A stretch of DNA of 64,000 bases from Evernia prunastri (taxonomy: Eukaryota; Ascomycota; Lecanoromycetes; Lecanorales; Parmeliaceae), in NCBI GenBank assembly GCA_003184365.1, contig NKYR01000064.1, positions 1 through 64,000 on the forward strand. The letters run 5' to 3'. The position numbers and the translations under genes were made by a program. This document shows, piece after piece, positions 11,245-23,734 of the stretch. A model generated the notes under the pieces. It did no database searches and was not told the DNA's origin. It worked only from the letters and a program-made list of their open reading frames with translations. Every line of letters begins with the position of its first letter. Position 1 is the stretch's first letter.

Positions 11245-12635
11245 ATGGCGCGTCCCAAAAAGGCCGAAGAGAAGCCAAAGGACTCCGGAAGTCTACAGAT
11301 CAGTGTCGAGGATTTTGTCCGCACTAGGAATTCGGTGAGCTTCACTCATTTCCTTCACATGTTTGGCTTTGGTCGCGTCCATTGCACCCCCTCATCGCGT
11401 CTGATCACTATCATCGAGCCACCATTCCACCCCAACATATTATGATGTCTACGATCCCTCCACTTCAGCTCTACATGACTCGCGATCAACGCGACGAGGC
11501 ATTACATGCTGTTCATCTCCTAACTCTGCCTTGCAAAAATGTTCGCGACATAGCAGACACGCTTGTTCACCATATCATGTGCGGCGCGATGTACCCTGAG
11601 CAAAGTCAGCTAACTATCCCACCTAAGGTGGTCACTGGTTTAGCCACGCTTCAGTCGGCCGTCTCAGATCTCTCACGCGCGTACATCGCGCACACAGACA
11701 CGGTCATCGGCAGAGGGAATGCTTCATCTCTTGAGCAGCTGAACATATCCAATCCCCTGAGTGGTGAAAATGGTCTCTTCGGCGGCCGTGGGCCTACGCC
11801 TGCACCGACCACCGAAGCACCTCCCGAGGGCAAGAAGAGGAAGAGAGCTCCCCATGACAAGAATGCGCCCAAGCGTGCCTTGACTCCGTTTTTCTTGTAC
11901 TTGCAGACTGCGCGACCAGCCCTTGCGAACGAAATGGGGGCAGGTCACACAGCTAAAGAAGTTCAAGACGAGGGAGGGCGGAGATGGCGAGAGATGACCG
12001 ACAAGGACAAGAGTGCAAGTTGAACCGTCTTTTTTCTTTTTTTTTAAACGCGTTTATAGAGCTGATCTTATCTAAAGGAATGGCAATATCGATATGCGGT
12101 CAACTTTGCACGCTACAGGGCTCAAACGGATGCGTATAAAGCAGGCAAACCCATCCCAGAGATCAGTGACGCGGAAGCAAAAAAACTTTACGAAACAACA
12201 AAGAAGGATGGCAAGATAGCTGCACCCGCCGACCTCGATCCTGGCCATATCGACGAGGAAGATGACAGTGACTCATCTACTTCATCTGACGAAGAGTCTC
12301 CAGAGCCAGTCAAAGCTCCGTCTCCCAAAAGGAAGAAGACCGCCAAGACAATAGCAGAAAAGAAGCCACCCTCGGCGAAACAGACCCCAGCAAAAGCACT
12401 GGAGCCAGTAGTCGCAGAGCCAGCCTCACAGTCTCCAGAGAAGACGTTGCCCGAGAAGAAGAAGAAGGGTTCGAAAAAGAAGGAGACGAGAGGTACCGGA
12501 GATGTGATCGACTCGAAGAAGGAGGCTGTTGCCGAGCCACTAAGTTCACCCCCCAGAATGACAGGCCAAGATAGCCAGCAGAAGCAACAGAAGAGGAAGG
12601 GAAGGAAGCGTAAGAGCGAGGCAGCTGAGGCATGA
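11245..12635 (+). CDS. HMG-box chromatin/DNA-binding protein
   Basis: Three exons are inferred: 11245-11334, 11628-12014 and 12078-12635, giving about 344 residues. Exon 1 ends in FVRTRNS and joins VVTGLATLQSA in exon 2, restoring a conserved N-terminal segment of fungal HMG proteins. A single HMG box follows (from KRALTPFFLYLQ through the WREM and WQYRYAVNFARY motifs). The tail is acidic (EEDDSDSS) and then lysine-rich (KKKKGSKKK), typical of nuclear chromatin proteins. The box bends DNA in this family; the exact target is unknown. Intron 1 is long for this genome (293 bp) and holds an open frame, so alternative starts are possible. Intron 2 appears to use a GC donor (gcaagt). Confidence 0.85.
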
Positions 12636-13167
12636 GCGTCATCGCCGGTCAATGTTAAAACATGCCCCATGGTTGAGACTTCTTGCGGTTTCCTGAGTGT
12701 CTTGTGGCTGAAGATGTAATTCAGGGCGCTGAAGGCTAAAAGAACCTTGTTGAACGGTGATAAAGGGAGGCAAAGTGTGTTCATGTGGTGAGGAGAGGGT
12801 TTTTACTGGTCCCCTTTCCTCAATGGCTTGCTGCGATTGTGCTTCTAAATGAAAGTCGAATATTATGGAAGCGGTGCGTTGCTTGTTGGGCAGTTTGCTT
12901 GACGAAAACCTGCTGGCCATGATTCAAAACAGAGAGACCGCTATGACCCTAGTTTATGCCATTACCGATTGCCCCGCCCCGGCTTCCTTTGCAGCCAACC
13001 CCACGTCCCCACCTCTACTGGCATTCAAGCCGAGTATGTGTTGCTAAAGTACGGGTAGTTACATTTGTAGACAAAACGTTTAAAGCTCATCATCTGTCGC
13101 AATTGTCAATGCGTGATAGTGCGTGGTCTTCCAATCCGACTGATCAAATCACCGCCCATATATCACC
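12636..13167. other. Intergenic region, HMG gene 3' end to urease
   Basis: Contains the 3' region of the HMG gene and the urease promoter. Short frames here have no recognisable homology. Nothing else seen. Confidence 0.5.
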
Positions 13168-16079
13168 ATGCATCTTGTGCCGAAAGAGGTATCTTCAATA
13201 TCAACTGCATGTCCTACCTTAAAATTGGACGCTGATGTTCTCTTTCTAGGTCGATAAACTTGTCACCTCTCAACTGGGCTTGCTGGCTCAGCGTCGACTC
13301 GCCCGCGGAGTCCAATTGAACCATGCAGAGGCTACCGTATGCTTGGCCTGGTAACCTACCATCATCCTCTGATCTCTAATTGGCAAAATCACTAGGCTTT
13401 GATCGCTAGTAATTTGCAAGAGGTACCCTCTTTGCACAGGTATCCTTTGACACCGCTGAAATTTGAGATTGCAGCTCATTCGTGATGGCAACCATTCTGT
13501 GGCAGATCTCATGTCAATCGGCAAATCCATGCTTGGGAGACGTCATGTCCTCCCATCAGTTGTTTCCTCTCTTGCCGAGCTCATGGTCGAGGGCACTTTC
13601 CCCAGTGGCACTTATCTCGTAACGGTCCATCATCCAATCAGCTCTGATGATGGCGATTTGGAAAAAGCCTTATATGGCAGCTTCCTACCTGTTCCAGCAA
13701 CCGAGCTCTTCCCGCTACCAAATCCCAAGGAATACGATGCTGAGAACATGCCTGGAAGCGTTGTACCAGTCAGGGAGGGCAGGATTACATTGAAAGAGGG
13801 CAGGAAAAGGATGACTCTGAAAATCGTTAGCAAGGGAGACCGCCCTATACAAGTACGCATACTGTTATCACTTGTAGACTTTTCCACCTGCTAAAACTGG
13901 ATCTAGGTCGGCTCTCACTATCATTTGATCGAAGCAAACCCTCAGCTAGATTTTGACCGTGTCAAGGCCTATGGCTACTTCCTCGATATTGCTGCGGGAA
14001 CGTCCGTTCGGTTTGAACCTGGAGACACGAAGACTGTCACTTGCGTTGAGATCGGAGGCAAGAAGATCATTAGGGGTGGCAATGCAATGGCGCCTGGGCC
14101 GGTTGACCTTTCTCGAGCAGATGAGATTTTGCGAAGGCTACAGGAGGGAGGATTCGCACATACGCCACAACCCACGGGAGATAGCGCTCACATCGACCCT
14201 TTCACAATGAGTCGTGAGGCATACAACGGAATGCTTGGGCCGACCATCGGCGACGCCGTGCGATTGGGGTCGACAAGCTTGTGGATTAAAGTTGAAAAAG
14301 ATTATACAGTGTACGGGGACGAATGCAGTTTTGGTGGCGGAAAGACAATGCGAGAGGGTATGGGTCAGGCTAGTGGCCGTTCAGACGTTGATTCGTTGGA
14401 TACTGTCATCTCGAATGCTCTCATCGTGGACTACAGTGGAATCGTCAAGGCCGACATCGGCATCAAGAACGGGGTCATTGTTGGAATCGGTAAGGCTGGC
14501 AATCCAGACGTCATGGATGGTGTCAACCCGGCTATGGTAGTAGGTTCCTGCACGGATGTCATCGCAGGGGAGGGCAAGATAATTACAGCTGGTGGTATTG
14601 ATTCCCATATCCACTTCATATGCCCCCAACAAGCATATGAGGCTGTGGCTTCGGGCATCACAACCATGCTAGGGGGAGGCACGGGCCCAAGTACTGCTAC
14701 TAATGCAACAACCTGTACACCTGGCAAAGTTCACATGCGTCAGATGCTCCAAGCCTGTGATGAGCTTCCCATAAATTTTGGAATAACTGGCAAAGGCAAC
14801 GATAGCAGTCCTCAAGCCTTGCAGGAGCAGTGCATTGCAGGAGCCGCAGGTCTGAAGCTGCACGAAGATTGGGGTACGACTCCAGCTGCCATTGATACAT
14901 GTCTCAGTGTTTGTGACGAGTATGATGTGCAATGCCTGATCCACACAGACACGCTCAATGAGTCAGGATTCGTCGAGCAAACGATCAAAGCTTTCAAGGA
15001 TCGAACGATCCACACCTATCACACTGAAGGTGCAGGTGGTGGACATGCACCTGACATTATCTCCGTAGTAGAACATGGTAACGTTCTTCCTAGCAGCACT
15101 AATCCTACCCGGCCTTATACTCGCAACACTCTCGAGGAGCATCTGGATATGCTAATGGTGTGTCACCATCTATCGAAGGACATTCCAGAAGATGTTGCTT
15201 TCGCGGAATCGCGTATCCGTGCCGAGACAATCGCTGCCGAAGACGTTTTGCACGATCTCGGGGCTATCAGCATGATGTCATCCGACTCGCAAGCAATGGG
15301 TCGTTGCGGGGAGGTTATACTGCGGACGTGGAACACCGCACATAAAAATAAGTTACAGAGAGGCACCCTGAAAGAAGACGAGGGTACAGGAGCAGATAAT
15401 TTCAGGGTTAAAAGGTACATCAGCAAGTATACGATTAATCCTGCTATCACCCAAGGTATGAGCCATGTGATTGGTAGTGTCGAAATTGGCAAGTTGGCAG
15501 ATCTTGTTCTCTGGAGCCCGGCCCACTTTGGGACGAAGCCCACAATGGTCATCAAAAGTGGCATGATATCCCACATGCAAATGGTGGGTTGCTCTTGCAA
15601 TTCGCTCGGCCTGTATCCATTCACCGTACTGATGCACCTTCAGGGAGATCCCAACGCATCCATCCCCACCGTTCAACCAATTGTAATGCGTCCGATGTTT
15701 GCTGTAAGTAGTCACGCAGGGCTTTCTCCCCGTGCTAGTACTTATTGTCTCCGTCGTAGACTTTCGTACCCCAAACATCCATAACATTTGTGTCCAAAGC
15801 TTCCGTCGCTACCGGGACCGTCCAGACTTACCAATTGCGCAAACGGATTGAGGTTGTAAAGAATTGCAGGAACATTGGCAAGAAGGATATGAAGTACAAT
15901 GAACTAATGCCAAAGATGAAGGTAGACCCAGAAACATATGTGAGTACACTCGTCACCTTCGAGCACGTGCGATTTGATACGAAAGGTTGCATATCTAGGT
16001 TGTCGAAGCAGATGGAGTGGCATGTAAAGCGGAACCCGCCACCAAATTGCCGTTGGCGCAGACCTACTATGTCTATTGA
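13168..16079 (+). CDS. ure1: Urease (nickel metalloenzyme, EC 3.5.1.5)
   Basis: It hydrolyses urea to ammonia and carbamate in the cytosol. Eight exons are inferred: 13168-13188, 13250-13336, 13396-13422, 13475-13852, 13907-15583, 15644-15703, 15760-15939, 15999-16079; all junctions keep frame and give 836 residues, the usual length of the single-chain fungal/plant enzyme (fused gamma-beta-alpha domains). Nickel ligands are visible: H405 and H407 in GGIDSHIHF, the lysine to be carbamylated K488 in LKLHEDWG, and D631 in SSDSQAMGR. The mobile-flap C590-H591 lies in MVCHHLSKD. The protein starts MHLVPKE, typical of the family. It needs UreD/F/G accessory proteins, which are not in this window. 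Nothing suggests a defect. Confidence 0.97.
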
Positions 16080-16527
16080 AGGCGTCAAGTAGGAAGGAAA
16101 TGTGGACTCAATGAGGCGAAGAGAGAGAGAGAAAAAGAGGGCGCGAGATATATGCTTACAAGATGAGGGCAGCATGATTTGCTTGCTGGGGTAACTTAAA
16201 CCTGAAACCTTTATAAAAAGCATTGAGCAGCGCCATAAAACATCTAATTGTTCTTGCCCAGCGCTAATGAACCCATCTCTAAGTTTGGAACATCTATCCG
16301 CGGAAGCAACTTAGACATGAAGGCTGTCAGGGACTCGTCACAAAAGGCCGGCTCCATCTGATACCAAGACTGTAATAACCATTGAGTAACGCGGCTGTCC
16401 TTCTGAACCAGTCAGACTAAAGCAAACCCTATCTCCGCAAACCAAAGCAACTCAATGAACACAGATGAAGAATTCTGCTAAACCATTCAACTCATGCATT
16501 GCCATGCCCTCAGTCGGCAACTCTCCA
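16080..16527. other. Convergent intergenic region, urease / SNM1-like gene
   Basis: Both neighbouring genes end here. An agagagag-type purine run lies near 16115-16140. No gene seen. Confidence 0.6.
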
Positions 16528-19478
16528 TCAAAGCTCGACCTCTTCTTCCCCATGATGAGCGTCTAGGGAGATAAGCCTGTAATCAGTTTCCCAGATACCA
16601 CTGGGCTCTTTCGCTGCTTTATACGCTTCTTTCCTCTTTTGCAATATCATTGCTTTAATGTCTGGGTCCGAATTATGAGATGACTGGGATTCAAAAGCTG
16701 CGTCCGAAAGTGTGACCTGCGTTTCAAGATCTACTTGGCTTGCACTCAGGGTGTTCTGTGGATAAGTTGGCTCGGGCATGTCCTCGAGCAGAATTTCGCC
16801 CGCTTCATTCCCCTGGCTGAAAGGATCGCCGTCGGACAGCTCGATCGGCGCAGCCTGTGTCCCACGATGCACGTCTATTGTACGGTTGGCCAAATTTTCA
16901 TTTTGGGTGTTGGCATTCTGGTCGTTTTCTAGGTCGGGTGCTATAGAAGGCCCCTGGTGGCCAAGTACAGCGGTTGGTGACGTGCTCGTACGATCGCTAA
17001 TATAATTAGACAGTGGATCAGTGGACTTCGAAGTTGGTGATATCTTCTCCTTCCTGCGTTGTTTGAGAAAGCTTCTGAAATTCTGCTTGAACCCGGGTAG
17101 CTTTCGCTTTGGCGACGACACTCTGGTCCTTATGCGTTTTGGTAGACGCTCCAGATCGTCAAGAGCATGAGTTTCCGGATCTGATCCGGACCCGAGAAGG
17201 CTGGCTGGACTGACCTCTCTCGAAGATGTCCTGGTCTGCGAGTCGCGATCGCTCTCACGTATTTTGAGGGTTTCTCGTTGGCGTGCAAGCAATTTCATGT
17301 CTTCGTCATGAGCGAATGTAGAACCTGAGCATAGGTGACCGAAAAGGCACTCAATACTTACGCTGCAATTCATATAGTCTCCGTCAATGGTGCATGGATA
17401 GACATCAACGGGCTCAAACGCCTTTACAAGATCGCAGAGCTCTTCGTAAGAAGAGTGCCTTGAGTATGGAAAGTCCTAAGTCAGTCAGTCAGTCATACGT
17501 TTTACTTGATGTCTTGGCAGCACTAACAATACGGCTAGGAAAATCTTGCCTCGCCGGCCATGTTTCCTGCGCCTTCGTCCTACCACAACCTACACCGCTG
17601 CTTGAGGTTTCAACTGTTTCGTCAATCTGACCAAGTTCGCCACCTCCAATAGCAATTTTAGCGAGAAGGTTTGGAAGCTCTGCTAGTGGTATCGACTCAT
17701 GTTTCCAGTCGAGATGAGAAGTACCGAATGAAACGACCATTCTCTCGGTCTTAATCGCTCTCTTGATCAAATCAATGGATTTCGATAGTGTCTCCTGGTC
17801 TTTGATTTCTTGTGTGCAGATACTGATCAACTCTTCTACAGCAGTGGCATCGTTAAGCTCAAGCTCGTGCAATTGATAGAGGTCTCCATCACCTCCTCCA
17901 GCGCCAACCTCGCTTCAAAGTCTCAAAGTCAGCGTTCTGATTCGAGACGAGTACGAGACACAAGATATCGATGAAGCAATTCACTCTCGAAATTAGTCTT
18001 GTGACTCATGATTCTGTACGACTTGGCAGAGAAACACCATAAATAGAGGACTTACGGTAGGGCAAGTCCTCCCGCTGACCGCGAAATAATAGGTCGAATG
18101 TAGACGACGTTTGACGCCAATGCACTGCAACCCATGTCGCGCTGGCAACTGTGGAGGCGAACAGTCTTTTTGGAAGTCAAGCACCCGGCATGGAAATTGT
18201 TGCCAAACTCAAAGCCATACAGAGCAGAGCCTTCGTGGCAAATATGCTTCTTTTCGGCAGTATCACCCAGAGATTCGTACAAAGAATACTTGTATTCATC
18301 TACATGAATCTAGCCTTTTGTGAGCTCGCATGCCCGTTGAAAAATCGGAAAAAGCCAGACCTGAGACCGTAGGGCACTTGATAGAGCAATCCAGACATCT
18401 TCATAACCGAAGGTCCAGGCATTGAAATGAAAGACAGTGTCGACTGGATACTCAGAGACCTTCTCGAGAAGCTCCTTCAGTCCGTCTGCTTTCGCTGGGA
18501 ACTTTCGGTAGTGGCTTTTCTTGGAAGCGAAAGTCGTATCCAGATAAATCTTGTCTATACGCTTGAGGCCATGGGTATATGGAAGGATGATAGGGTTTCG
18601 GATCAAGGAATTGACCCACCAAGGCTCGGCTAGATTACATGCGGGTGTTAAAGACTATTGCAACACAATAACCCGAGTCTTACATCGAATGTCACCAGTG
18701 TAAAGTATTGCATTGGTGTCGTCTTCAATAAGGAACATGACGGCGCCAGCACAGTGATTTGCCTTGACACTATCAGCACGACCTCTATAGAGACTCAAAG
18801 AACTTACATCTAGCAATGTGACTCTAATCGACTTGCCTAGCTTTAGCTCAATTTCTGTTGGAGTGTTCAAGGCAATTGGTTTCTGTGCACTATCGTAAGC
18901 TCCTTGGGTTCATCGATAGCGGTGCACCTTACAAGCAATCTGTTAAGATGCTTATAATGCTGTTTTCTTAACTCTAGGATACCATGGTGAAAATTCATGC
19001 GATGTGGGTACTTTTCGAGGCGGAGCAGGAGCTGGGCATATTAGTGACCGACTTATTGATGGAGTTTCAAGACCCAATGCATACCTCTCGAGTGCTCGCA
19101 GAACAGTAGATGAATGTTGAATCTGCGCAGGTTCAGAGTCAATATCGCTGCTTCCGGGGAGACATATTGATGCGAAAGGGACCTTTTTGGCCCCATTGAA
19201 ATCCGGACTTGCGAAGGGATTATGACAGAATGCACGTACGGAAAGACTCCAGACCTTGGAGATGGTCACTGTGTACATGGCTGAGAAAGCATGCGAGCGG
19301 GTTGTCCCTGCCAAGAAGTTTCCGAAAGTAGTCAACTTGTAGCAGATCAGCGACGCAAGTATGAAAGGCTCAACGGGAGACAAACTTCGAATTTCAGGAA
19401 ACTCTGGTGGTCTGTGAGCACGTGTGCATGAGGTATGATGGAATACGTACCCTCTACGAACCCTTTAAATGTAGACAT
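16528..19478 (-). CDS. SNM1/Artemis-family DNA repair nuclease (metallo-beta-lactamase/beta-CASP)
   Basis: Eleven exons on the minus strand are inferred: 19478-19451, 19403-19386, 19335-19240, 19122-19085, 19031-18933, 18882-18808, 18762-18684, 18629-18361, 18309-18056, 17912-17528, 17475-16528; all phases agree and give 762 residues. The start MSTFKGFVEEFPEIRIDYF is typical of Artemis (DCLRE1C)-like proteins. The catalytic HxHxDH is H35-V-H37-S-D39-H40, and D142 sits in LYTGDIR. The DRMBL segment is FPYSRHSSYEEL. The C-terminal 250 residues are polar and probably disordered, with a KRKLP-type basic patch. Family members are 5' exonucleases or hairpin endonucleases acting in crosslink and break repair in the nucleus. 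In the NHCPG motif the proline is alanine (NHCAG). Pso2 orthology is not excluded. Confidence 0.88.
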
Positions 19479-20551
19479 GCTTACTCTCTTGCGGCTGATG
19501 TCCTCTTTCAGTCTCTGGCCATTTGCCAGCATGCAAAGCAATTGAATAGAAAAGTAGGTTTTGGTTCATGACCTGATTTGAATATTTCAGTTCATGACTG
19601 AGGGATGTGTTACGCGATGAGTGTTTACATCAAGTGTGCTTGGCTCAGCGGTCTTTAAGCCACATTTACGAGCGGTATGAACCGAGAGTCAAGTAGGTAA
19701 GGAGAAGAGCAACCTAATTTAGTATCTTACAGATGAGACCTAAGGCATCTGGCATTTGGGTCTACGACTCTACCTGAAATCATGGTCAGGTAGCATACAT
19801 GCACCTCATTGACATCGCTTTTAAAATTTTGCTGTAATTACTCGATGTGTGCGTTGTTGCATTGGTGAGTTCGACCGAGAGAGAGATAGAGAGATTGAGC
19901 CGAGGACATCTACATCTATATTAAAAATACTCAGAATATATAATAAGTTCAGAGGCGCCTTTTTGCGTTTGAACCAAGTAATGCAGGGCGCCGCAGTTTC
20001 TGCACCGGGATAAAATGTAAGTTTACCTACTTGTACATACAATAAAGTATCACTCTACAATCTATCTACAGGCACCCGCACCTTTGGGAGACTGCATAGC
20101 GCACATCCTCCATCACATAAAGTTAGCATTATGCACATTCCTCCTTAGTTCACCGCATCATCTGACGTCTAATTAATCCTCATTCGTTCGCCCTCATTCC
20201 TTGCACCTATTTCCACTGGAAATACGCTGCAGGAGTCCACAATTACATGACTGTAATCCCGAATGCTACTGCCCCCTTCGGCCCAGTAAATCGCAATCTT
20301 GATACACTGGTTATGTTCCTACCCTCGAATTGCACCAGCAATTCCACGTCAAAGCGAGAAATCCCCGTCGTCTTTACAACTCCTCACATTGGGACCCTGG
20401 CAAGCGTTGCACAATCCCCATCTAATTAATCATCTCTTCGCCCTACTGACAACTATTGCTTTGGTACCAGGCGACCAACTTATGAAGACGCCAAAGCATT
20501 GTTGCTATCATTCAGATCGAAGGTCTTCTCACCCTCAAACCCGAGCTCATC
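19479..20551. other. Divergent intergenic region with no gene recognised
   Basis: It lies between the minus-strand nuclease gene and the next plus-strand gene. Short frames (e.g. 20247-20571) have no recognisable domains. A C/T-rich, ATG-poor stretch near 20100-20230 may be promoter or leader sequence. Confidence 0.5.
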
Positions 20552-21457
20552 ATGAAGAAGCCCAGGATTGAAGAGCTCGTCATGTCACGACTGTTTCCGC
20601 AGAGGAAGGACATCGATCCCAGCGACTGGCAGACCCATGTCAGACGTAGTCTTGTTCAAGAAGTTCGCACGGAAACTGTCTGTTTCTACGGGCCTTTCGA
20701 CTGTCTTGAAGCCCAGTATCCTGGCCTAGACTATGCCAATCCCGCTCATCGTCTGCGCCTCCAGCGATTTCCATCCCACCGAAAACTCTTCAGAGTCTTT
20801 GACGAGTTGAGGCTGTCGGATTATGAGATACAAAGACTGTGTACGTGGGAAGGCACACGGTGGGCTAGGGAGACCTATGAAGCCAACAATAGGGTCAAAA
20901 TAAGGGATACTACGTGGAATGGTGTTCGTGATTTCAGGAACAGGAGGACCACTGTTACAATGGCCCCAGTTTTGACTGAAGAGACGATGGAGACCGAGCC
21001 TGGAGAAATTTCGGACCGGGAATATGAATCGGAGGGTGAAGACGACGAGATGAGAGACTCTGATGAAGGCGACGAGCTTTCCGAGGAAGAGAGCGAGGAC
21101 GAGCTGCAGCGAAGCGTTGGTGTAGATCTCAATCAGAGGCTCCTCGTTGCTACCGAGGCACGAGCAAGGGGAGAAGAAGCGACTATAGATGCGGATTGGG
21201 AGCAATGGCTCAAAGAAGCGGCAGAGCGGGGCGATCTCCCCGAACTTTCCCGCATGTTCGACCCAACGTTGACGCCGGCAGCACCGTCCCAGACCTCGGT
21301 GTACTGGGGTCGAGCAATCCCGGAATATCTCGGCGAGGATTCTGCGACCTTACGAACCCGCCTGCCACAACCACCGCAGTACTTCCATCCGGTCGAAGCA
21401 AACTCTGCTATAGCTACAGCCGTAGCAGTCCCACCACCTGCGGATGCCGCGATTTAG
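20552..21457 (+). CDS. Conserved fungal protein of unknown function, acidic middle
   Basis: A single open frame of 301 residues with an ATG start; no splice site is needed. Residues about 60-130 are the ordered-looking part, with aromatic/arginine-rich text such as FPSHRKLFRVFDEL and IQRLCTWEGTRWARE. The middle (about 150-190) is strongly acidic (GEDDEMRDSDEGDELSEEES), and the C-terminus is rich in proline and alanine. There is no signal peptide, membrane span or known catalytic motif. The composition would suit a nuclear or regulatory protein, but I do not recognise the family and propose no function. Confidence 0.7.
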   Translation: MKKPRIEELVMSRLFPQRKDIDPSDWQTHVRRSLVQEVRTETVCFYGPFDCLEAQYPGLDYANPAHRLRLQRFPSHRKLFRVFDELRLSDYEIQRLCTWEGTRWARETYEANNRVKIRDTTWNGVRDFRNRRTTVTMAPVLTEETMETEPGEISDREYESEGEDDEMRDSDEGDELSEEESEDELQRSVGVDLNQRLLVATEARARGEEATIDADWEQWLKEAAERGDLPELSRMFDPTLTPAAPSQTSVYWGRAIPEYLGEDSATLRTRLPQPPQYFHPVEANSAIATAVAVPPPADAAI

Positions 21458-21936
21458 AGGAGGGACCACAGAGCCCAGGAAGTTTTGATAGTACATATTC
21501 CTACTCGATTCTTGCATATTTACGGTCTAATGATGCAATCGTAAGCGGATGGCGTTTTAGTTTCGTTCGTGGTCACGGATTGACAAGAGATAAGCTAGGC
21601 GTTTTCCGTCTCTACATTCATGGTTACTTGCGACATTTTCATCCTCCCAGCTACCTGGCATGCATAACAAGCACTGCATAGGCTGTCATGTTGAAGCATA
21701 TGTGGGTCTCATTCATCAATTGAGATGGGTAAGTTACTGTGCTCTTGATAGAGGCAAAGCAGTTAAGACATCAAGCCAATGAATCCACGAAATGAAACGC
21801 ACAATGTGAAACGCGTTATGCACCTATGCGCCTGTACTAGTAATTTGCATGATACTCTCTGAAAACACATGGGCTACAGCTTCCAAGGCTGTTTACTTGG
21901 ACACAGCATCTCCCCCCCCCCCCCCCCCCCCCTTGT
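21458..21936. other. Convergent intergenic region with a C21 homopolymer
   Basis: It holds the 3' ends of both neighbours. A run of 21 C lies at 21912-21932, which on the minus strand is G21 starting a few bases after the stop codon of the oxygenase gene. No gene recognised. Confidence 0.7.
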
Positions 21937-23470
21937 CTAAATGAATCGTCTCATCACCTCCCTGGAAAATTCGCCAAACGTAGTCCCTTTGTCTCTATCT
22001 ACCACTTCCTCTAACCCGGGTTGCGTGAACCTTCACCGCCTCAGTGTCAGTATTGACACTTCAGGACACGTCGGAACTTGCGGGACGTTTGAGATGGGTA
22101 AGGAGACAATATGGTTGGCCCTTTGCTCCTGCAACAGGTATCCAGACTTGAAGAAGGTATAGAGAATTGGCTCATGCTCGTTCGAAGAGGGTGCTTACAC
22201 GGCTAAGGTGTTTCTCGCCACTCTAACTCCGTCCTTCCCAGCTCCCCCAGCACGGACGAAATGAGGCACGGCCCTGAACTTACCCCTCGTAATAACTTGT
22301 AATGCTTCGCCTGTCTGAAAGGCTAGGCAATCCTGAGGGATGGAGACTTTAGTGATGATGGAATCACGTGCGTGAATGTAAAGACCCGTGTCTGGGTCTG
22401 GAGCCGACTGAAGGAGAGGTAAAGCTGGCACCGTAGATGGAGGCTTGGTTGGATTGAAAGCGGGAATTTGAGGAGGATGTGCTGCCTCATCGACATAAAT
22501 GGCGGACGTTAAGCCAGTCAGGCAGCCGTCTTGATAACATCAGATTTAAAACATCGCTCTTGGGATTAGATCCGAGCAAAGAGCCATGTTTGGGAGCGGT
22601 TTGCAACCAGGAGAAGTTACGTTAGAGAAGATAACTTACGGTCGATGTGAGTTGCGCACCAGGAATCATGGTCTCGCGATGCAGAGGCTGGGGAATGGGG
22701 GCCGATGTCTGTAGCTTGACTGGTGTCTAAGGAGGTTGCTGTTGGGAAATAATGCAACAAACGGGCTTTCGTTATCATGGAGCTCTTCACAACATGTTCC
22801 AGATACCCATGCTCATAATCGTCGATGTAGGCTACAGCATACCGATCACACGCACGGGCGACTAGCACGGCAGTGTCGATTATCAATGTGCAGAGCTCCT
22901 CCAAGGTGTCTTGGAAGCCTGGGAGGGAGGCATTACTTGGCCAGACATTGGGTGCTGTGAACTCTGGGAATTCAACTGAGGAGGGTACCGTGACGCCTTT
23001 CCCTTGATAGAAAGCACAGTTGACGTAGTATGACCCTTTCAGTGTGTCGTACGAGCCACTCTTGAGGGCCTCTTTGCCATGACTCCATCCGCTAAGATAA
23101 TTTGCTGAAGGGCAGGAAAGAGCTTCTAGAAAGACTGAGCGGCATTTCATTGCTATACTTTCAAGAGATTGTCCGAAAGAAGTGACGATTGTCGACAAGA
23201 CAGAGAACACATACCTAGCTCTCCCGGGGGGAGGTTAGCAAGATACGACGCGTACGAAAGAACCTCATGACGAAGTAGAGAAAATCTTGAAGGCAGATCT
23301 TTGATAATCAAGATACCAAGAGAAGAGGGACCGAACGCTTCTTCCAAGGCTTGGAACGGCACCGAAGCTAAGAGGCGAATCAGATGTGTTCTTCAGATTG
23401 GACATTTGAGAAACAAACAATGCTTGAGGTCTTCCAGGCTCACTGTGACGGCTTTTCGAGTTTCATGCAT
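21937..23470 (-). CDS. Clavaminate-synthase-like 2-oxoglutarate/Fe(II) oxygenase
   Basis: Five exons are inferred on the minus strand: 23470-23419, 23367-23215, 23152-22640, 22529-22199, 22030-21937, all in frame, 380 residues. The core has LGILIIKDLP, then LKSGSYDTLKGSYYVN, then THIDHGCLTGLTSA, where H-x-D gives two iron ligands, then GLYIHARD, AFQTGEALQVIT and AVPHFVR, where the last histidine is the probable third ligand. The C-terminus ends TFGEFSREVM, as in the family. Members of this superfamily hydroxylate or desaturate small molecules with 2-oxoglutarate and O2; the substrate is unknown. There is no biosynthetic cluster around it, so a housekeeping role is as likely as a secondary-metabolite one. 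The first and last introns are the least certain. Confidence 0.82.
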
Positions 23471-23734
23471 ACTCTTTAACTTTGTCGCCAACTCATCAAC
23501 ATTCCATATGAAATCAGTTGACTTAGATAGCTATTCAAGATAAGACTGAGGTAGACCCTTTGAAAGCCCCAGCCATTTCAAGGACGGGCGTGTGTCGGTA
23601 AACGCGGCTGGTCGCGTCTACTTATTTGCACACCTACTGAGTGACTTGAAATAATGCAAATCGCAGCCTTACGAATACAACTCCTAGGGTGTTGAAGGTC
23701 TCCTGACCATCCTGAACGAACATTGCCACTAACA
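23471..23734. promoter_or_regulatory. Shared divergent promoter region, oxygenase / FRG1
   Basis: Only 264 bp separate the two inferred start codons, so upstream control elements must be shared or interleaved. No specific factor site is claimed. Confidence 0.5.

Noticed and set aside
13168..16092. Urease as a candidate for horizontal transfer next to the transposon block
   Set aside because: Seven ordinary fungal introns, normal composition and full-length fungal-type architecture argue for vertical descent.
18952..19383. A 143-codon frame suggesting a frameshifted or broken Artemis-type gene
   Set aside because: Short introns restore the conserved text (DYFRKLLGRDN and the HxHxDH motif) with every exon in phase, so the gene is intact.
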